Below are positions 27,015 through 35,793 of a stretch of DNA of 64,000 nucleotides, in pieces. Location of the stretch: contig JAYRGW010000001.1 in NCBI GenBank assembly GCA_041907665.1, positions 186,001-250,000 of the forward strand. The letters run 5' to 3'. The position numbers were made by a program, and so were the translations under genes. The notes below the pieces were generated by a model, which did no database searches, was not told the origin of the DNA, and saw nothing but the letters and a program-made list of their open reading frames with translations. How positions within the stretch are numbered: the first letter of the stretch is position 1; every line of letters begins with the position of its first letter. This DNA comes from JAAYUD01 sp041907665 (GTDB lineage: Bacteria; Bacteroidota; Bacteroidia; Bacteroidales; Bacteroidaceae).

Positions 27015-27498
27015 TAATATTTATAAATTCAAATTTATCTGGAAAATTTTGTAATAGGTTATTTAAAAAGTTTTCTTTAAGATTGTTGCTTTCAACCCAA
27101 CCTTCATTTGTATATACATTGAAGAATAACGTTTTCCAATTTTCACCTTCATCTAATAAATCGAGTGCTATGCGGTTAAAATTAAAATTTTTGTCATAAA
27201 GTATATAGGCATAGACTGAATTCAAAAACTCAATAGAAATATTTTTATTACTTAAAAATTTCAAGATGCTAATACAATCAGCATCAAATGAAAACTTTTC
27301 TGACAAGACTTTTTGAATATAATCTTCGGATAACAACAGTGACGTCATGTACTCTTCGGGTAACCTGTCAATTGAGTCCGTAAGATTACCTCTGAGGATG
27401 CCCGACACGTTTTCTCTCGTTTTTACATTCTTCTTTTTTGGGTGTTGTAATGTGGAAGAATCTATATATGTTGGTGTTAATCCAAGGTAATCAGTCAT
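26992..27498 (-). CDS. unknown protein coupled to TIGR04255 protein
   Basis: 168 residues. The start PTYIDSSTLQHPKKKNVKTR is basic and probably flexible; the rest is helical and acidic (EEYMTSLLLSEDYIQKVLSE). No membrane segment or known motif. It overlaps the TIGR04255 gene by 8 bases and the HEPN gene by 23, which ties the three products together. Candidate antitoxin or adaptor, by position only. Confidence 0.62.
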   Translation of the reverse strand: MTDYLGLTPTYIDSSTLQHPKKKNVKTRENVSGILRGNLTDSIDRLPEEYMTSLLLSEDYIQKVLSEKFSFDADCISILKFLSNKNISIEFLNSVYAYILYDKNFNFNRIALDLLDEGENWKTLFFNVYTNEGWVESNNLKENFLNNLLQNFPDKFEFINISVIHDSI

Positions 27499-28198
27499 TG
27501 CTTTTTTTGAATAAAATTTTAGCTTTCTCTGTCAAACACAAATCAAAAGTATTGTTTATTTTGTTATGAGATTCATTGAGCCATTTCTTTATATCCTCAT
27601 GATTTATAATGTTTGATGATAAATTGATGCAATTTATTTCAAACGACAGTGGAGCCCTCATCTGATCAATAGGGCGAATCGTAGATAAGTTCAATGTCAT
27701 CACATCGGGGATGTTTGTTCCCGACTGAGGATACTCAATCAACATCTGTATAGAACTTGCTTCGTTACTTAAATTCTCTGGAACATTTGGATGAATATAA
27801 AGAAAATCTTTTATGTTCTCTACGGAATGCTTATTTATATCGAATCTATTTATATAACGTAAACCTATTCTATTTATTCTCAAAATATCGAAGGTTTTAT
27901 TTAGTGCTTTTAAAGCAAAATCTATATATTGACTAAAGTTATCCCATCCATTATATTTCGGTAACTTGTTAACAGACATCATACTTCGAGATAACTGTAT
28001 TATCATATTGCTCTCTTTGTTAATATATAGAGTTATTTCCTCTGTATTCCCATTATTAGTTGCACTTCTCTGTTTCGTTTCTGGAAATTTTTCTCTAATA
28101 TTTGAGTAAAACAATCCTGGTATAACGCTGTTCCACGAATTAGTTGTGAAGAATAATTCAAAAACGACTTCACAAAGAGGAGAGTTGTTATATTTCAT
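27491..28198 (-). CDS. TIGR04255 family protein
   Basis: 235 residues from the ATG at 28198 (MKYNNSPLCEVVFELFFTTN); an ATG at 28228 would add ten residues not seen in the family. The N-terminal SPLCEVVFEL block and the central NRIGLRYINRFDI are the marks of TIGR04255, a family of unknown function scattered in bacterial genomes, often next to small accessory genes. First gene of a three-gene operon with overlapping frames in the cargo island. Soluble, no signal peptide. Confidence 0.75.
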   Translation of the reverse strand: MKYNNSPLCEVVFELFFTTNSWNSVIPGLFYSNIREKFPETKQRSATNNGNTEEITLYINKESNMIIQLSRSMMSVNKLPKYNGWDNFSQYIDFALKALNKTFDILRINRIGLRYINRFDINKHSVENIKDFLYIHPNVPENLSNEASSIQMLIEYPQSGTNIPDVMTLNLSTIRPIDQMRAPLSFEINCINLSSNIINHEDIKKWLNESHNKINNTFDLCLTEKAKILFKKSND

Positions 28199-28289
28199 AG
28201 TTCGAAGTATTACTATATTTTGGCACAAATATACTGACTACTTTTGATTTTTAATAATTTTATATACGATAATTAATAAAAAAAGTAAA

Positions 28290-28679
28290 TTATTTGATAT
28301 ATTCAGACAAATCTTCGGATAAAGACTTCTTGATGTCTTCTGTAAGCCCATATTTTAAACTTCCGATCGTTTCGTGATATAATCTTCCCCATATCACCCT
28401 ATTATAGAGTGCCAGGCGTCGACGAGTCCCCATGTCCTGGCGTGAGAATCTGATATCTAATAATCGCAAATAGGTAAACACATTAAAGCTATACCAAATA
28501 TTCAATCCTGATCCGGATACATTATATGGATGGCTCGCTAAAAATTTAGCCATATTGGCCACTCTTTCCGAGGTAAAGTTTTCCCTCAACACTCTGGCTT
28601 GAGTGTCATAGATAAAAGCTGCATCACGTCTAAGTATTTGATGGATGAAGGTTTTCTTTATAGCATCTTCAGTAATCAT
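28290..28679 (-). CDS. phage structural-module protein, unknown
   Basis: 129 residues, helical, basic in the middle (RQDMGTRRRLALYNRVIWGR). It follows the 178-residue tail gene by 14 bases and is the last phage gene before the cargo island. Its last 30 codons are duplicated at 26442-26523, so the island was inserted right at its end. Function unknown; by position a head-tail joining or tail completion protein. Confidence 0.65.
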   Translation of the reverse strand: MITEDAIKKTFIHQILRRDAAFIYDTQARVLRENFTSERVANMAKFLASHPYNVSGSGLNIWYSFNVFTYLRLLDIRFSRQDMGTRRRLALYNRVIWGRLYHETIGSLKYGLTEDIKKSLSEDLSEYIK

Positions 28680-28693
28680 TTAGCGTTGATTAT

Positions 28694-29230
28694 TCATCCT
28701 TTTATGTCGAATATTTGACCTTTTAAGTTAAACATAAAACTCCAGCCGACAGAGGCCAATTCGCTCGAAACAAAAGGCTGCATTTGTGTCGTTCCGTCTA
28801 TCATGCGTAACCAAGGCTGCTGATCCTTGAAAAGATTAGCGCGGAGCTGATTGATAAGATCGAGACTCCGACCCGAGATAATCATGTGTTCGACCAGGTC
28901 CGCATCTCGGTTTTCTTTATAAGCGAGCGTACAGGCTATTTTCATTGAGTCGTTGATGTTGCCTCTTTGGTCTTGCGTAGAATCGATATTGCCTACTTCA
29001 ACGAACAGGAAATTGCCAGTTATCGTATCAATACGAGCTTTTACAGCGTCAAAGTTCTGCCCGAAGACAAATCCCTCAATATCGGGCAATCGATTTTTGG
29101 ATCCGGAGTTGTACTGCTCGAGCAATTCCGCATATTCCTTATAATTACTACTGCCATTCGTGAAGGAAGCTATTACTCCATCCTTAGATGGAAATTGAGC
29201 AAAATAAAGAAAGATATCCTTGATGTCCAT
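28694..29230 (-). CDS. phage tail completion-type protein
   Basis: 178 residues, alpha-beta. Blocks such as GFVFGQNFDAVKARIDTITG and LFVEVGNI stand out, but no named family is recognised. It sits after the 325-residue gene with a one-base gap and before small tail genes, where neck or tail-terminator proteins are usually found. The role is inferred from order. Confidence 0.62.
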   Translation of the reverse strand: MDIKDIFLYFAQFPSKDGVIASFTNGSSNYKEYAELLEQYNSGSKNRLPDIEGFVFGQNFDAVKARIDTITGNFLFVEVGNIDSTQDQRGNINDSMKIACTLAYKENRDADLVEHMIISGRSLDLINQLRANLFKDQQPWLRMIDGTTQMQPFVSSELASVGWSFMFNLKGQIFDIKG

Positions 29231-29231
29231 A

Positions 29232-30209
29232 TTATTTAAGTATTTCTTCGATTATATTAATGGGGAGCCCGCTTTCCTCTTCTATCTCATTCATCTTCAT
29301 CTGATAGCTGTGCATCGTCTTAATAGACTGGATGAGTTTCTTTCTTATCAGAGTCAGGTAAGTTATGATATTGATGCTTTCAACATCGGCAGCTTTTCCG
29401 ATTCCATCTGCACATAATTCGTACATACTCTCCAATGCACCGGTTACGATCGTAGACGAGCTCTTGAGCGTTGATTTTGTAAGGAGATTGAATTCTGTCT
29501 GATTGAAGATAAAGTTTATAAGGCATTTGAAATTGAAAAGAATAGCCCATAATTGCCCAGCAGGAAGATTGATGAACTTGAACGCCAACTTTTTTGCGCC
29601 TTCAGAATCGTATTTGCCCGGATAATATAAAATAGCAGCTATCAGGGGAAGCAACTCAGATTCTTTGCCTCTCGATATTATTTCACTGGCTTCAATATAT
29701 TGGATCGCGGTCAAAGAACATGTTAGCATATTGAAGTCGGACGAAGCGGAGTAACCATGGTAAATTTTCCCATCCAATTTAATCGACGGTATAAGTTGTG
29801 CACAAAAAGAATCTTTCAATACGAATCTGTATTCGTGTTTTTCGAGATATCGTCGTAGATGAATTGGCAGTCGTTGTGGTACCACAGATTTGACTAGTGA
29901 TCTTTCTTTTGCAGTCAAAGGTTGCAACACAGCATCATCATATTTTATTTCAAAGAGGAATGTTACTTTGTCGGCCAAAAAATATAAATTAGCCCATGAA
30001 TCCTCACCATGTATTTTTTGTAGTTTCCAGCCCATCGTTTTGCACACGTAAAGCGTTCGAAGTTCAACGAGTGATATCTTACCGGATGCATATTCATTAA
30101 CGAGTGATATTACATACTCAAATTGATCTGGAGATAAATATTCCCACCTATTCGGGATCCGAAACACAGATTCCTCTTTTTTGTCCGTAAATTCTATAAA
30201 TTCATTCAT
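29232..30209 (-). CDS. phage protein, unknown, head-tail region
   Basis: 325 residues, helical with many aromatic positions; starts MNEFIEFTDKKEESVFRIPN and ends in a coiled coil (KLIQSIKTMHSYQMKMNEIE). Overlaps the 283-residue gene upstream by 4 bases. No enzyme motif or membrane segment is convincing. Conserved place in the structural block suggests a virion or assembly role. Confidence 0.6.
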   Translation of the reverse strand: MNEFIEFTDKKEESVFRIPNRWEYLSPDQFEYVISLVNEYASGKISLVELRTLYVCKTMGWKLQKIHGEDSWANLYFLADKVTFLFEIKYDDAVLQPLTAKERSLVKSVVPQRLPIHLRRYLEKHEYRFVLKDSFCAQLIPSIKLDGKIYHGYSASSDFNMLTCSLTAIQYIEASEIISRGKESELLPLIAAILYYPGKYDSEGAKKLAFKFINLPAGQLWAILFNFKCLINFIFNQTEFNLLTKSTLKSSSTIVTGALESMYELCADGIGKAADVESINIITYLTLIRKKLIQSIKTMHSYQMKMNEIEEESGLPINIIEEILK

Positions 30210-31057
30210 GGCATTAAAAATATCCCATCTTCAGGCTGATTGAAAGATGTTTGAGTTTCTACATTGACATCTTGCGTATGTTCTTCTAAAATTACTTGAA
30301 TATTTCGAATGATATCGTCTGCTTGAGAGGAGAGATCGTCTGCCAATTGAATGATACGATTTTGGTCGTCACCTCCCTGGCGTTGCGATTTTTGTTCAAT
30401 AAAAAGGCTACGAATAGTACTCGGAAACTCTGCGATGTCAAATCGACGGAGAGCCAGCACGATAGTATATAGAACGATGCATCTCGTTAATTTATCAGTG
30501 AGTAAGTCGTCTTTCTTTTCTGTTACCTGTGCTAATAAATCCCCTATTTTAAGAGATATTATTTCCTTTTGCAATGGAACACAACGGAAAAAGAATAGAT
30601 AGCTCATATCGATGGGGTAGAAAGAATCGAATGTTTCAGTATCTTTAATTACCAGCTTTTCCCGCATCTTATAGTAAGATGTGTCTTTCCAAGGATCTGG
30701 ACCGTCTGTGTCCAATTGGGCAATAAGTGAATCCATAGCGCAGAGATATCCATCAATATAACCTCGAGTTACCGCTTCCTGCTCTGACTTATAGACATCA
30801 ATATTTGCTTTCCTTTTACGGAGCGTGTCGTATGGAACTTCTTTCGCCATGGTAAGATTGGCTAAAGCTGTCATCAGATAGGTTTTACTAGGCTCTTTGT
30901 CGCAGACATTCCACACTGATTCGGGAATGATAGTTGTTATCTGTTTTTTTGCTGAAACGGAAGAGGAGTTCAATATGTCGAAATTGAGAGACACATCAAC
31001 GCCAGGTACTACCGCCATGAACTCTTTGAATGAATTGAAATAATCTGTTAGTATCAT
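30206..31057 (-). CDS. phage protein downstream of portal, possible connector
   Basis: 283 residues, largely helical, with an acidic/glutamine-rich tail. It starts inside the portal stop (4-base overlap), so its synthesis is coupled to the portal protein. Proteins at this place often complete the head or form the neck. I do not recognise its family. Confidence 0.6.
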   Translation of the reverse strand: MILTDYFNSFKEFMAVVPGVDVSLNFDILNSSSVSAKKQITTIIPESVWNVCDKEPSKTYLMTALANLTMAKEVPYDTLRKRKANIDVYKSEQEAVTRGYIDGYLCAMDSLIAQLDTDGPDPWKDTSYYKMREKLVIKDTETFDSFYPIDMSYLFFFRCVPLQKEIISLKIGDLLAQVTEKKDDLLTDKLTRCIVLYTIVLALRRFDIAEFPSTIRSLFIEQKSQRQGGDDQNRIIQLADDLSSQADDIIRNIQVILEEHTQDVNVETQTSFNQPEDGIFLMP

Positions 31058-32523
31058 GATTGTTGCTTATTTAATCTATTATCTGGAGAGAGATCTTCTT
31101 GACGTTGTGGTATCTCCCGGTAGAACCCGATGCGATATCCTTGTTTATATAGATCTGGAAAATTGAGCCTAAGTGCCCAGTTAAATGGTTCGCTACACTT
31201 CTGATCATCTGGCTCCAGCTGCATTAAGTAGATAAGATAATTGTAATAGACATCGGATCCGGATTTACTGATAACGCCATCTTTTGATATCGCTGATATG
31301 GATGAGTCAAGGCCAACGCTCGACAACATTACTTCATCGGCGCGTTTATCGTATGAAATGAGAGCTTCTATGTATTCTTTATATTTCAAGTCAACGGTCT
31401 CGATCTGCCAGCGTTGCTCTTTCTGCTGTTGCCCGGTAAGAAAGGAGATGCTTGCGTATGCTTTGCCCTGGTTATCCGCTCCCGAAAGATATTTAGATAA
31501 CTTTCTCATTTCTGATTGTATATACTCAATTACGAGTGATTCTTTGAATGTCGTACCAATCTCGATATCATTATAAGTAAGTAGAGTCTTTTTTTCTTTT
31601 TCTCTTGCTTTATTTTCTTGTACCAATTCTTTAATCTGTGCACGTTTCGATTCAATCCATGCGTTCGGGATAATGATGTGGATCTTAGCGGCCAGTGAGT
31701 TTTTAAGGAAAGAATTAATATAATTTGGTGTTTCGTTTGACGCGCGAATATAAGGAAGTGCACCGGAGTGAGTTTCGTTCAGTCCATAGACATCACCAGG
31801 CGACATATCTCTGTGATGAGAGATACCGGCATAATTAATATTATCAACTTCCATCAAGTCAAGACGGGGATAGACTTTGAAGTTTGATGCACCATACGCC
31901 CAGTTTCCAAGTACTATTTGTCCCATATCACCGTAGCCGACGAGTTGTGTCGCTACATCTTGGCGCATGGTGGCCAGCCGACAAAATTTATTTTCTTGGC
32001 ATTCCATTCCGGCGATAGGCATTCTTCCAATGATCTTCCCCTTCATCATACGCCACATTACAAAGAAGTCGTGAAAATAGTAGTAGTTTTTTATAATCGA
32101 CTTTGCAAAATCTGTATAACTACTCACCATGCCATTTCGGTCCCAAGAGTTGAGCCAGTCTTGTACTTGTGGTAATTCCATCCATTGCTTCTTTATCTTG
32201 TTATTCTCGAATGTCCTTTTATATAAGAAAGGTCCATGACCGTATAGCATCGTACATTGCTTATTGATCAATTTAGGCAGAAGGCGATTCTTCTTTATAT
32301 CTGCTTCCAATTCTTCGCACTGCAGGTTGTTCGCACCTCGCATCGCTACGTTGTATCCTTGAATAGAAAGCCACCTCTGTTGTCCCATTAGACCTGGCAC
32401 CGTGTTCGTGAAGAACGTGTCTGCCGGGACGAAACCAGATCCATATTGGAACGAAAACACATTATGTTCATCCATATAGTTGCCTACACTGCCAATCATT
32501 TCTATATTATCTACCATAGCCAT
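31054..32523 (-). CDS. phage portal protein
   Basis: 489 residues. Portal-like features: an N-terminal domain, a long central part (LAAKIHIIIPNAWIESKRAQ, then the glutamate/lysine-rich helix KELVQENKAREKEKK), and a C-terminal helical region. GLNETHSGALPYIRASNETP and the late SSVGLDSSISAISKDGVISK are of the kind seen in portal proteins of Bacteroides phages. The order terminase - portal - connector supports this. It would form the dodecameric DNA gate of the capsid. Confidence 0.75.
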   Translation of the reverse strand: MAMVDNIEMIGSVGNYMDEHNVFSFQYGSGFVPADTFFTNTVPGLMGQQRWLSIQGYNVAMRGANNLQCEELEADIKKNRLLPKLINKQCTMLYGHGPFLYKRTFENNKIKKQWMELPQVQDWLNSWDRNGMVSSYTDFAKSIIKNYYYFHDFFVMWRMMKGKIIGRMPIAGMECQENKFCRLATMRQDVATQLVGYGDMGQIVLGNWAYGASNFKVYPRLDLMEVDNINYAGISHHRDMSPGDVYGLNETHSGALPYIRASNETPNYINSFLKNSLAAKIHIIIPNAWIESKRAQIKELVQENKAREKEKKTLLTYNDIEIGTTFKESLVIEYIQSEMRKLSKYLSGADNQGKAYASISFLTGQQQKEQRWQIETVDLKYKEYIEALISYDKRADEVMLSSVGLDSSISAISKDGVISKSGSDVYYNYLIYLMQLEPDDQKCSEPFNWALRLNFPDLYKQGYRIGFYREIPQRQEDLSPDNRLNKQQS

Positions 32524-32825
32524 TTAATTTTATGCATTTTATAATTGTCTTGCGGGAATCCCATGTATCTGATAAGATATCGATAGCACATCTTAGGCTC
32601 CCCATTCGCATCGCTGAATAGAAAGAAGTTATCTGAATCGATAGAGAATCTTTCCTGGGGAAGTTGGGCGCGTACTTTGCACCCTTCTTTTATCTCAAGG
32701 CTTTTAGACGCAGTGTTCTTTGTCCGAGAGTACTTGAAGAATGCTATTTTAAACGTAAGCCCTGGTACTTTGCTTATTTCTCTAGCCAGATCCAACGCAT
32801 CGAGTCCTTTCAGTTCAATTTCCAT
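32511..32825 (-). CDS. small phage protein ahead of portal
   Basis: 104 residues, starting MEIELKGLDALDLAREISKV, overlapping the portal start by 13 bases. Mixed alpha-beta, basic C-terminus (NYKMHKIKWLW). No family recognised. The 235 bases upstream, to the terminase stop, hold a GC-rich stretch (ACCCCGGGGGG at 32864-32874) in otherwise AT-rich DNA. Confidence 0.6.
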   Translation of the reverse strand: MEIELKGLDALDLAREISKVPGLTFKIAFFKYSRTKNTASKSLEIKEGCKVRAQLPQERFSIDSDNFFLFSDANGEPKMCYRYLIRYMGFPQDNYKMHKIKWLW

Positions 32826-33060
32826 ACAGCGAAAATATATTTTTTGTTGACCACTATGAAGGACACCCCGGGGGGATCTGTCATATTTCCGACGACCTTT
32901 TCCGGTTGCGCATCAGCTCGCTTTCTTAGCGGGGCGTGTTGATTGTAAAGATTTTCATTTTTTGATATTTTTCGTGTGTGACTTAAATTACTAATTATCA
33001 TATTTTTAGCTACTTTTTTGTTGTCAATTTCTTGAATTATTTAAATGTTGGCGTGAATTA

Positions 33061-34833
33061 TTAGCTCTCGAAAGTGAAATTATTTGGCAAATTATCCGGT
33101 ATATCGGGATTGATTTCCGCTATTTTATCCCCAAATAGGCCATATAATAGATAAATAAAAGCACTCGCTAGCTGTGTCGTTAGTCCGGCTTGCATCTTTA
33201 ACGGTACTTTCTTTTCACTCGTCTTGTCAAGTTGGACTTGGCCGTCTTTGTCTTTGCGTGGTGATAACATAATAGAACTGCAAAGGTTCTTACATTCATT
33301 TTCATCGACTAATACGTGTGGAACACTATGACTACGCCCGGAGAAAACAAATTGCAATAACTTGAACTGTTGCCAGTGGTAGATGGTTGATTGTCCTTCG
33401 TTCATTATCTCGACTTCGAAGCCATAACTCTCGAGTTCGCTTTTCATCATTCTGGCATCAGTCGTTATCTGTTCGTATTCTTCTCTCGTCTTGTTGGCAG
33501 CTCGGTCGTGATATAGTATAATGCGTTTATTTTTTGCCGAATCTCCAAAAAATTCCCATACTTGTTTGGCTAACTCAGGTTGTTCGGAAGGCCAATAGCA
33601 AGTAAACTCCTTTATTACTCTTAACTCGTCGCGTCTGGGCTTCATTTGGGCGCACACAAGGCTTGAAAAATGTCCAGGGTCATAGCCAAATAATAGTTCA
33701 TCTCTGCATTCATACCATTTTAAATAATGGCTTGTTAGAATGAATCGTTCTTTTAGGTCCAGTTTTAAGATTGACTCATAAATATATGAGTCGGAAAATT
33801 GATGTATTTTTGGATTATACGACGCAAAGAATCGATTTACAACAGATTTACGGCGTATCGCACAAATAGAAGTCAAAAATTCATCCATGTCGAGTGCTTC
33901 GAGCTGTGTCTTGAAGAACTTTGGGCCAAGCACGTCTTTGTTAACGAACGAGCTGGCACGAATGTAGAACGTTGCATCTCTTCTCATCTCATTTAACCGA
34001 GGCATCCATATATGTAGATGTCTTTCGGCCTTCTGTTGCATCAGTCTTAGCTTTTCCATTTGTATAGGATCAGTCGTCTTTGGTTGCTCGTGTCTACAAC
34101 GATAATATATTATAAGATAATGATTCACATGAGTTGCGACAGTTGCGATTTCATCCATCAGATCTTTATCAACGTTCTTTTCATAATCATAGAACCAATC
34201 ATCTTCACCGAGGTCTACTCTAGCCGTGTCGCTTACTCCGGTGATACCTTGGTAATAGGGGCATGCTCTTATATCCATTGACGATCCACGAAGTGAAGGG
34301 AATAACCGGCTCTTCAATTTTTCACCTTTATTGTGTTTCATCTCTTCTATGAAGGCATGTACACCACTTCTACCTGCAACAGATTCTGGTTGATCGGAAC
34401 TGACCATCTGGAGATGAAAGCCATTACGAAAGATGATACTATGTTTTGGGTAGGTGATGGGGTACTTTGGCATCTTGAAGTGTGTGGGTATCTTTGTTTC
34501 ACCAACGACATAGTCTATTCCATACTGGAGCATGGATCTTGTTCCTCCCTGTACTGGTCTGGCCAAGGCTGCAGCTATATTTGGCCATACGTTTGTCATC
34601 AAAGCTACGTATGTCTTATGAACAAGGAACCCTAGTTCGCCAGGCATGGCGTTTGCTACTCTTATAATACGAGGCGTCATTACTCCTTCTGTCTTACCGG
34701 CAGCTCGAGCATCTTCACAGATCAGGATGTTCGGATCGATAAGATTGGCCATGACTTGCATTCGATTCATATAGAATTCTTCGAAGGCAGGATACATACT
34801 AACAGGCTCTTCTTTATTCTGTATCATCATCAT
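33061..34833 (-). CDS. terL: terminase large subunit
   Basis: 590 residues: the DNA packaging motor and nuclease. ATPase domain: a Walker A-like CEDARAAGKTEG at 39-50, VHAFIEE as Walker B with the catalytic glutamate, and the adenine/arginine region near VHKTYVAL. Nuclease domain of the RNase H fold: LLFGYDPGHFSSL and IILYHDRAANKT carry the acidic residues. The N-terminus has three consecutive methionines and overlaps the preceding gene by 20 bases. Length is normal for the family. Confidence 0.9.
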   Translation of the reverse strand: MMMIQNKEEPVSMYPAFEEFYMNRMQVMANLIDPNILICEDARAAGKTEGVMTPRIIRVANAMPGELGFLVHKTYVALMTNVWPNIAAALARPVQGGTRSMLQYGIDYVVGETKIPTHFKMPKYPITYPKHSIIFRNGFHLQMVSSDQPESVAGRSGVHAFIEEMKHNKGEKLKSRLFPSLRGSSMDIRACPYYQGITGVSDTARVDLGEDDWFYDYEKNVDKDLMDEIATVATHVNHYLIIYYRCRHEQPKTTDPIQMEKLRLMQQKAERHLHIWMPRLNEMRRDATFYIRASSFVNKDVLGPKFFKTQLEALDMDEFLTSICAIRRKSVVNRFFASYNPKIHQFSDSYIYESILKLDLKERFILTSHYLKWYECRDELLFGYDPGHFSSLVCAQMKPRRDELRVIKEFTCYWPSEQPELAKQVWEFFGDSAKNKRIILYHDRAANKTREEYEQITTDARMMKSELESYGFEVEIMNEGQSTIYHWQQFKLLQFVFSGRSHSVPHVLVDENECKNLCSSIMLSPRKDKDGQVQLDKTSEKKVPLKMQAGLTTQLASAFIYLLYGLFGDKIAEINPDIPDNLPNNFTFES

Positions 34834-35464
34834 TAATATCTATCACGTTTGCATCTACGATGTCCGCATCAGAGAGCAGACGTTTTTTTTCTTCATCCTC
34901 AATAGGTAGAGACTCTATGAGGTGTATATAATATCCTTCATTACTCTTATGGGCGATTTCTTTAAGGGACTTTTTCTTAAATCCAAGTTTTTCTATTGGA
35001 ATCGAATCGTTAATAAGAAATACCGGAGCCCAATCTTTATCGGTTTCGGCCGCTTCATTGGCTCGACGTCGGCACTCGAGAGCCTGGTCATAGCATAACT
35101 TTTGAGTCTTATATTCCCCTTTGAGAGCACAGATCTTGGCGAGATCTTCATATTTGTCAGCAAAATTACTTTCCCATATTTTTATAGAAACATTATTATC
35201 GATATTGAAGTAACGAAGGGCTGTGTATATTCTGGCTTTGCAGGTCCTTACTGGTATTGACACATGCTGCAAAACGAGTATCTTACTATGCAATTCGCTT
35301 GCTGCTCGAGTAATATTTCTTTCATACTCATATATTTCTGCAGCCCATTGAATTTGCTTTAGAAACAGTTGTACATCTTCCGGTATTCCTACAGATTTTC
35401 CTGTTGCGAGAAAGCTTTCTATGATGTCTGGATTGAGATTGTTAAGAACTTCAAGGTAATTCAT
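34814..35464 (-). CDS. packaging-module protein, possible terminase partner
   Basis: 216 residues, helical, with cysteine/arginine-rich stretches (KLCYDQALECRRRANEAAET) and an acidic C-terminus rich in aspartate. Overlaps both the 110-residue gene and the large terminase gene, so it belongs to the packaging cassette. It may work with the small terminase or bind DNA; the family is not recognised. Confidence 0.6.
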   Translation of the reverse strand: MNYLEVLNNLNPDIIESFLATGKSVGIPEDVQLFLKQIQWAAEIYEYERNITRAASELHSKILVLQHVSIPVRTCKARIYTALRYFNIDNNVSIKIWESNFADKYEDLAKICALKGEYKTQKLCYDQALECRRRANEAAETDKDWAPVFLINDSIPIEKLGFKKKSLKEIAHKSNEGYYIHLIESLPIEDEEKKRLLSDADIVDANVIDINDDDTE

Positions 35465-35793
35465 ACGCCGAATAATTCACGTTTAAGTTTATCTTCTTTC
35501 TTGACCATATTTCGCTCTTCTTCCAATTTTATACTATCAATGTCTCCCTTCTCTGCTTGTTTATGCAACTCGACATCTACATTATATTCGCCGATTGCAC
35601 AGCCTTGCCGATAAGCTTTATTGTAGACGTCTCCAGGTATTGATATTCTCAACTTCAGCTCTGTAGCTTCGCTGTCTGGAAGATTAAGCAATTCGAGTAT
35701 CCTTCCGATGCTATAACCGAGAGCCCCGAAAGTTTTCACCTGGTTGAGATATTTATCGCCGATATTATTTAATGTCAGATTCTTCTCTGTCAT
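35461..35793 (-). CDS. candidate terminase small subunit
   Basis: 110 residues. FGALGYSIGRILELLNLPDS followed by YNKAYRQGCAIGEYNVDVEL and AEKGDIDSIKLEEE follows the pattern of small terminase subunits: helix-turn-helix, then a Y..G...A....A..GD core. It would recognise phage DNA for packaging. Located two genes before the large subunit and overlapping the methyltransferase gene by 29 bases. Confidence 0.6.
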   Translation of the reverse strand: MTEKNLTLNNIGDKYLNQVKTFGALGYSIGRILELLNLPDSEATELKLRISIPGDVYNKAYRQGCAIGEYNVDVELHKQAEKGDIDSIKLEEERNMVKKEDKLKRELFGV

